A stretch of DNA of 7,831 nt from Pseudomonadota bacterium. Lineage in GTDB: Bacteria; Pseudomonadota; Gammaproteobacteria; Burkholderiales; Thiobacillaceae. The notes under the pieces are model-generated. The model had not been told where the DNA came from and did no database searches. It saw only the letters and a list, made by a program, of their open reading frames with translations. The stretch spans positions 1 to 7,831 of the forward strand of contig JAKBJA010000195.1 of the NCBI GenBank assembly GCA_021836225.1. Direction: 5' to 3'. This document shows positions 5,638-7,831 of the stretch, piece by piece (the first letter of the stretch is position 1; every line of letters starts with the position of its first letter). The position numbers and the translations under genes were made by a program.

Positions 5638-6684
5638 TCAAAGCGCCAGCTCTTCCTTCGACTGCAGGATCGCCTGCGCCAGCCGCAAACCGCTTTCCCA
5701 CGCCCGCTCGACGCCCACCCCGGCGATGCCGTCGCCGATCAGCGCGACGCGATTCTCGCGGTCACCCAGCCAGAAGCCTTCCGTTACGGTTTCCGGGCGG
5801 GCATACCGCCACAGGTGGGACGCCTCGATCTCGACCGGCCACGGCAGCCCCAGCAGGCCCATCAGGGCCGAGGCCGCACGATTGCTGGCTTCCATCTCCG
5901 AAGCTTCAAGATAGGTTTCGGCAAATTCATGGCTGCTGTGCACCGCCCACAGGCCGGGGCCGTCGCTGGTCTGGCGCACCGCCAGGTTCAGCAGGTGGTC
6001 GTCGAACTTGATCACGTCCGCCGCAGGGCCGCCTTCCCAGCGCATCAGGAAGGACCAGATCGGGCGATAGCGCACGTCGCCCAGACGCTCGCGCAGCAGC
6101 GGCAGCGCATCGAGCAGGGGAATGGCCTGCGGCGTGGGCACGCTGCAGATCACGCAGTCGTAATCGCCTTGCACCTCGCCGTTTTCCAGCACGAGGGTGC
6201 GCGGCTGCAAGGCGACGACCCGCGACCCGGTATGCAGCCGGGCGCTGCCGAGCAGGTGGCGAACCAGTTGCGACGGTTCGATCGTGGGCCGGTAATGGTT
6301 CTGCATCTGCGCCTGCGCCCACGAGATGGTGGCACGTCCCTGCCAGATGTCGCCGCGTACGGGTGCCACCCAGCCCTGGCGCACCCAGTCGCGCAGCTGG
6401 CTGCGAAAGGGGTCGCGCTTGGCAGAAATGAAGGGCGTGCCGAGTGTGGCCCAGCCCTGGTCGGTGCGCCGCGTCGACAGGCGGCCGCCTGCCCCGCGCG
6501 CCTTGTCGAACACGTCTACTTCCCAGCCTGCCGCAGCGAGCGTGCCTGCGCAACTGGCGCCGGCGATCCCTGCCCCGACAATGCCTGCACGGAGCGTGGT
6601 TCTTGACGCTTTATCCGAAGGTGTATCCCTTGGGACAGCGTCGATAGAACCACGGCCTACCCCTTGCGGGTGAAGTTTTGCCAT
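5638..6684 (-). CDS. Renalase-like FAD-dependent oxidoreductase
   Basis: A 348-residue flavoprotein of the NAD(P)/FAD amine-oxidase-like family that includes renalase. The Rossmann FAD site is IVGAGIAGASCAGTL (35-49), followed by the acidic strand end VDVFDKARGAGGRLSTRR (56-73) that binds FAD ribose and pyrophosphate. The second FAD-contact motif is close to the C-terminus: VALIGDGIAGVGVERAWESG (313-332). No signal peptide or membrane segment is seen. Family members usually begin a few residues before the GxGxxG motif; this one carries about 33 extra N-terminal residues. That start is nevertheless supported by AAGG 9 bases before the ATG at 6684, and I see no better start between. The substrate cannot be read from sequence. 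The stop lies 21 bases from the stop of the convergent cyclase gene. It is the last gene of a leftward group with the GNAT and MFS genes, but a 122-base gap with a possible operator suggests its own promoter. Confidence 0.92.
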   Translation of the reverse strand: MAKLHPQGVGRGSIDAVPRDTPSDKASRTTLRAGIVGAGIAGASCAGTLAAAGWEVDVFDKARGAGGRLSTRRTDQGWATLGTPFISAKRDPFRSQLRDWVRQGWVAPVRGDIWQGRATISWAQAQMQNHYRPTIEPSQLVRHLLGSARLHTGSRVVALQPRTLVLENGEVQGDYDCVICSVPTPQAIPLLDALPLLRERLGDVRYRPIWSFLMRWEGGPAADVIKFDDHLLNLAVRQTSDGPGLWAVHSSHEFAETYLEASEMEASNRAASALMGLLGLPWPVEIEASHLWRYARPETVTEGFWLGDRENRVALIGDGIAGVGVERAWESGLRLAQAILQSKEELAL

Positions 6685-6806
6685 CTCTGTTTACCTTGAT
6701 TTGACCGCGTGACGGCCATCTAAATGTTATTTAGCGTGATGCGAACTCTATCAGCAAATTATTAAGTACCGATACCAAAGGCCCTGCTCCGTCTGGTGAG
6801 GTTGAC
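6685..6806. other. AT-richer gap between GNAT and oxidoreductase genes
   Basis: This 122-base gap contains no gene. It holds the palindrome at 6720-6734, an AT-rich patch (AAATTATTAA at about 6756-6765) and the ribosome binding site of the oxidoreductase gene. I see no strong hairpin with a T-run after the GNAT stop, so read-through from the upstream genes cannot be excluded. Confidence 0.5.
6720..6734. promoter_or_regulatory. Palindrome upstream of the oxidoreductase gene
   Basis: CTAAAT-GTT-ATTTAG is a perfect 6-bp inverted repeat with a 3-base centre, 36 bases before the ATG at 6684, in an AT-rich patch unlike the surrounding GC-rich DNA. On the minus strand a weak -35-like TTGCTG precedes it by about 18 bases, so the palindrome would overlap the -10 region: a plausible place for a repressor to bind. 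The regulator is unknown. Confidence 0.3.
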
Positions 6807-7235
6807 TCAGGCCAGGTCTTTCTGCATGGCCACGTGGGGAATGCCGGCCTCTTCATATTCCCGGCCGACAACGACGAAACCTGCGCGGGCATAAAACCCG
6901 GCCGCGTGCGTCTGGGCGCTGAGCCGCAACAGCGTGTGGCCATGCATGCGCGCCACCTTCACGGCCGCATCCAGCAGGGCACGGCCGACACCGCGCCCGC
7001 GCCAGACCGGCAGTACGGCCATGCGGCCGAGATGACCGTCGGGCAGCAGGCGCGCGCAGCCGATGGGCATACCCTCATCGGCGGTGGCCAGGAAATGCAC
7101 CGACGCTTCGTCGTGCCCGTCCCATTCCATCACCTCGGGCACGCCCTGCTCGTCGATGAACACCGTGCGCCGAATCGAGGCGAGGCGTGGCGCATCGTGC
7201 ACCCAGTCGGTTTCGGCAATCTTGAACGCCGCCAT
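6807..7235 (-). CDS. GNAT family acetyltransferase
   Basis: A 142-residue cytoplasmic N-acetyltransferase of the GNAT fold, of the single-domain YjcF/ElaA-like sort. Residues 20-30 (SIRRTVFIDEQ) and VPEVMEWDGHDE (32-43) are typical of that subgroup's N-terminal part. Motif A, which binds acetyl-CoA pyrophosphate, is RMAVLPVWRGRGVGRALL (71-88) with RGRGVG at 79-84. Motif B follows with LRLSAQTHAAGFYARAGF (103-120), the common Q-x-x-A-x-x-FY-x-x-x-GF pattern. The acceptor substrate is unknown. The ATG at 7235 is chosen although the frame is open further upstream, because the longer version has no resemblance to the family and lies antiparallel inside the MFS gene. The start is 2 bases after the transporter stop (TGATCATG), so the two are probably translated from one message with coupling. 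Confidence 0.93.
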   Translation of the reverse strand: MAAFKIAETDWVHDAPRLASIRRTVFIDEQGVPEVMEWDGHDEASVHFLATADEGMPIGCARLLPDGHLGRMAVLPVWRGRGVGRALLDAAVKVARMHGHTLLRLSAQTHAAGFYARAGFVVVGREYEEAGIPHVAMQKDLA

Positions 7236-7237
7236 GA

Positions 7238-7831
7238 TCAAACGCGTGCGAAGCGGCGCGCGGCGCGATGGCCGCGTGGCGCCTCCACGCCGCGCAACGC
7301 CCACAGTCCGGCGACGAAATAGCTGCCGGTGATGAGCAGAGACTGGCGATGGTCGCCCTGGGTGATCCAGCTGGCGGCGCCATAGGTCAACGGACCCAGG
7401 ATCGACGCCAGTTTCACCGCCAGCCCCCACAGGCCGAAGAACTCGGCCTGCTGCGCCGGCGGCGCGAGCAGGCCGACCATCGCGCGTCCCGCCGACTGCG
7501 ACGCGCCCATGCACAGTCCGGCCAGGTTGGCGGCGACCCAGAACATGCGTTCGTCGGGCGCGGCCCAGGCCAGCAGCACCATCGCGATCCAGCCGGCGAG
7601 CGTCAGCGCGATCGCCCGCACGTGGCCGATGCGGTCCTGCACATGGCCGAACACGAAGGCGCCGAGCGCAGCCGTGACGTTGACCACCAGCACCAGCTGG
7701 ATCGTCTGCCGGGTGTCGAACCGGAACACCTGGCTGGCGTAGATCGCCGCCAGCGTGATGACCGCCTGGATGCCGGCCTGGTACAGCACGGTGCAGACCA
7801 GGAAGCGCCTGAGGTCAGGCAGACGTTCAAG
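7238..7831 (-). CDS. MFS transporter, Atg22/UMF1-like (5' end outside window)
   Basis: The C-terminal 197 residues of a major-facilitator transporter; the frame remains open to the right edge, so the start lies beyond. The fragment opens LERLPDLRRFLVCTVLYQAGIQAVITLAAIYA in frame; a GTG at 7789 is only an internal codon. Roughly six membrane segments can be seen, among them TIQLVLVVNVTAALGAFVF, AIALTLAGWIAMVLLAWA, FWVAANLAGLCMGAS and SLLITGSYFVAGLWAL, fitting the second half of a 12-segment carrier. The DRIGHVRAIAL loop is a standard MFS cytoplasmic loop motif, and GASQSAGRAMVGLLAP resembles the conserved segment of the UMF1/Atg22 (YxiO) group. The substrate is unknown. It heads the leftward group and is followed 2 bases later by the GNAT gene. 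Confidence 0.86.
   Translation of the reverse strand, partial: LERLPDLRRFLVCTVLYQAGIQAVITLAAIYASQVFRFDTRQTIQLVLVVNVTAALGAFVFGHVQDRIGHVRAIALTLAGWIAMVLLAWAAPDERMFWVAANLAGLCMGASQSAGRAMVGLLAPPAQQAEFFGLWGLAVKLASILGPLTYGAASWITQGDHRQSLLITGSYFVAGLWALRGVEAPRGHRAARRFARV

Noticed and set aside
5815..6606. Long plus-strand open frame (263 codons) opposite the oxidoreductase gene
   Set aside because: It is the antisense shadow of a clear FAD-binding protein; its translation is rich in R, A, H, Q and G and has no recognisable domain.
7236..7514. N-terminal extension of the GNAT frame on the minus strand to 7514
   Set aside because: The extra 93 residues are arginine- and glycine-rich, match no GNAT region and overlap the convincing MFS frame; the ATG at 7235 gives a complete GNAT protein.

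Overview
The window is GC-rich bacterial chromosomal DNA. Protein types and similarity remembered from known families (a DgcZ-like CZB-GGEEF cyclase, a CHASE-PAS-GGDEF cyclase, an Atg22/UMF1-like transporter, and a SnoaL-like remnant with the HRDYWDAAEELY ending) suggest a betaproteobacterium, perhaps of the Rhodocyclales or a relative. That placement is inference; there is no rRNA or other marker gene here.

Layout from left to right: (1) the 3' part of an alpha/beta-hydrolase (lipase/PGAP1-like) gene on +, cut by the window edge; (2) convergent to it, a large membrane diguanylate cyclase on - (two membrane segments around a CHASE sensor, then PAS and GGDEF); (3) a 380-base gap holding a scar: the tail of an unidentified gene on - joined head-on to the tail of a SnoaL/NTF2-like gene on +; (4) on +, a SUMF1/FGE-sulfatase-domain gene followed, after a strong GC-rich hairpin, by a second diguanylate cyclase with an N-terminal zinc-binding CZB domain (DgcZ-like); (5) convergent to these, a leftward group on -: an MFS transporter (cut by the right edge), a GNAT acetyltransferase starting 2 bases after the transporter stop, and, after a 122-base AT-richer gap, a renalase-like FAD oxidoreductase.

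The functional theme is cyclic-di-GMP synthesis: two cyclases with intact active sites but different inputs (a periplasmic small ligand via CHASE plus PAS; zinc via CZB) lie within 4.4 kb. No phosphodiesterase, PilZ receptor or exopolysaccharide gene is in the window. The other genes are housekeeping-type enzymes and do not obviously form one pathway. I see no CRISPR array, tRNA, rRNA, intact insertion sequence or recognisable defence system. The points most worth following are the gene scar at about 3590, the SUMF1 protein with only part of the FGE cysteine pair beside a zinc-sensing cyclase, the 8-C tract at its start, and the hairpin between these two genes.
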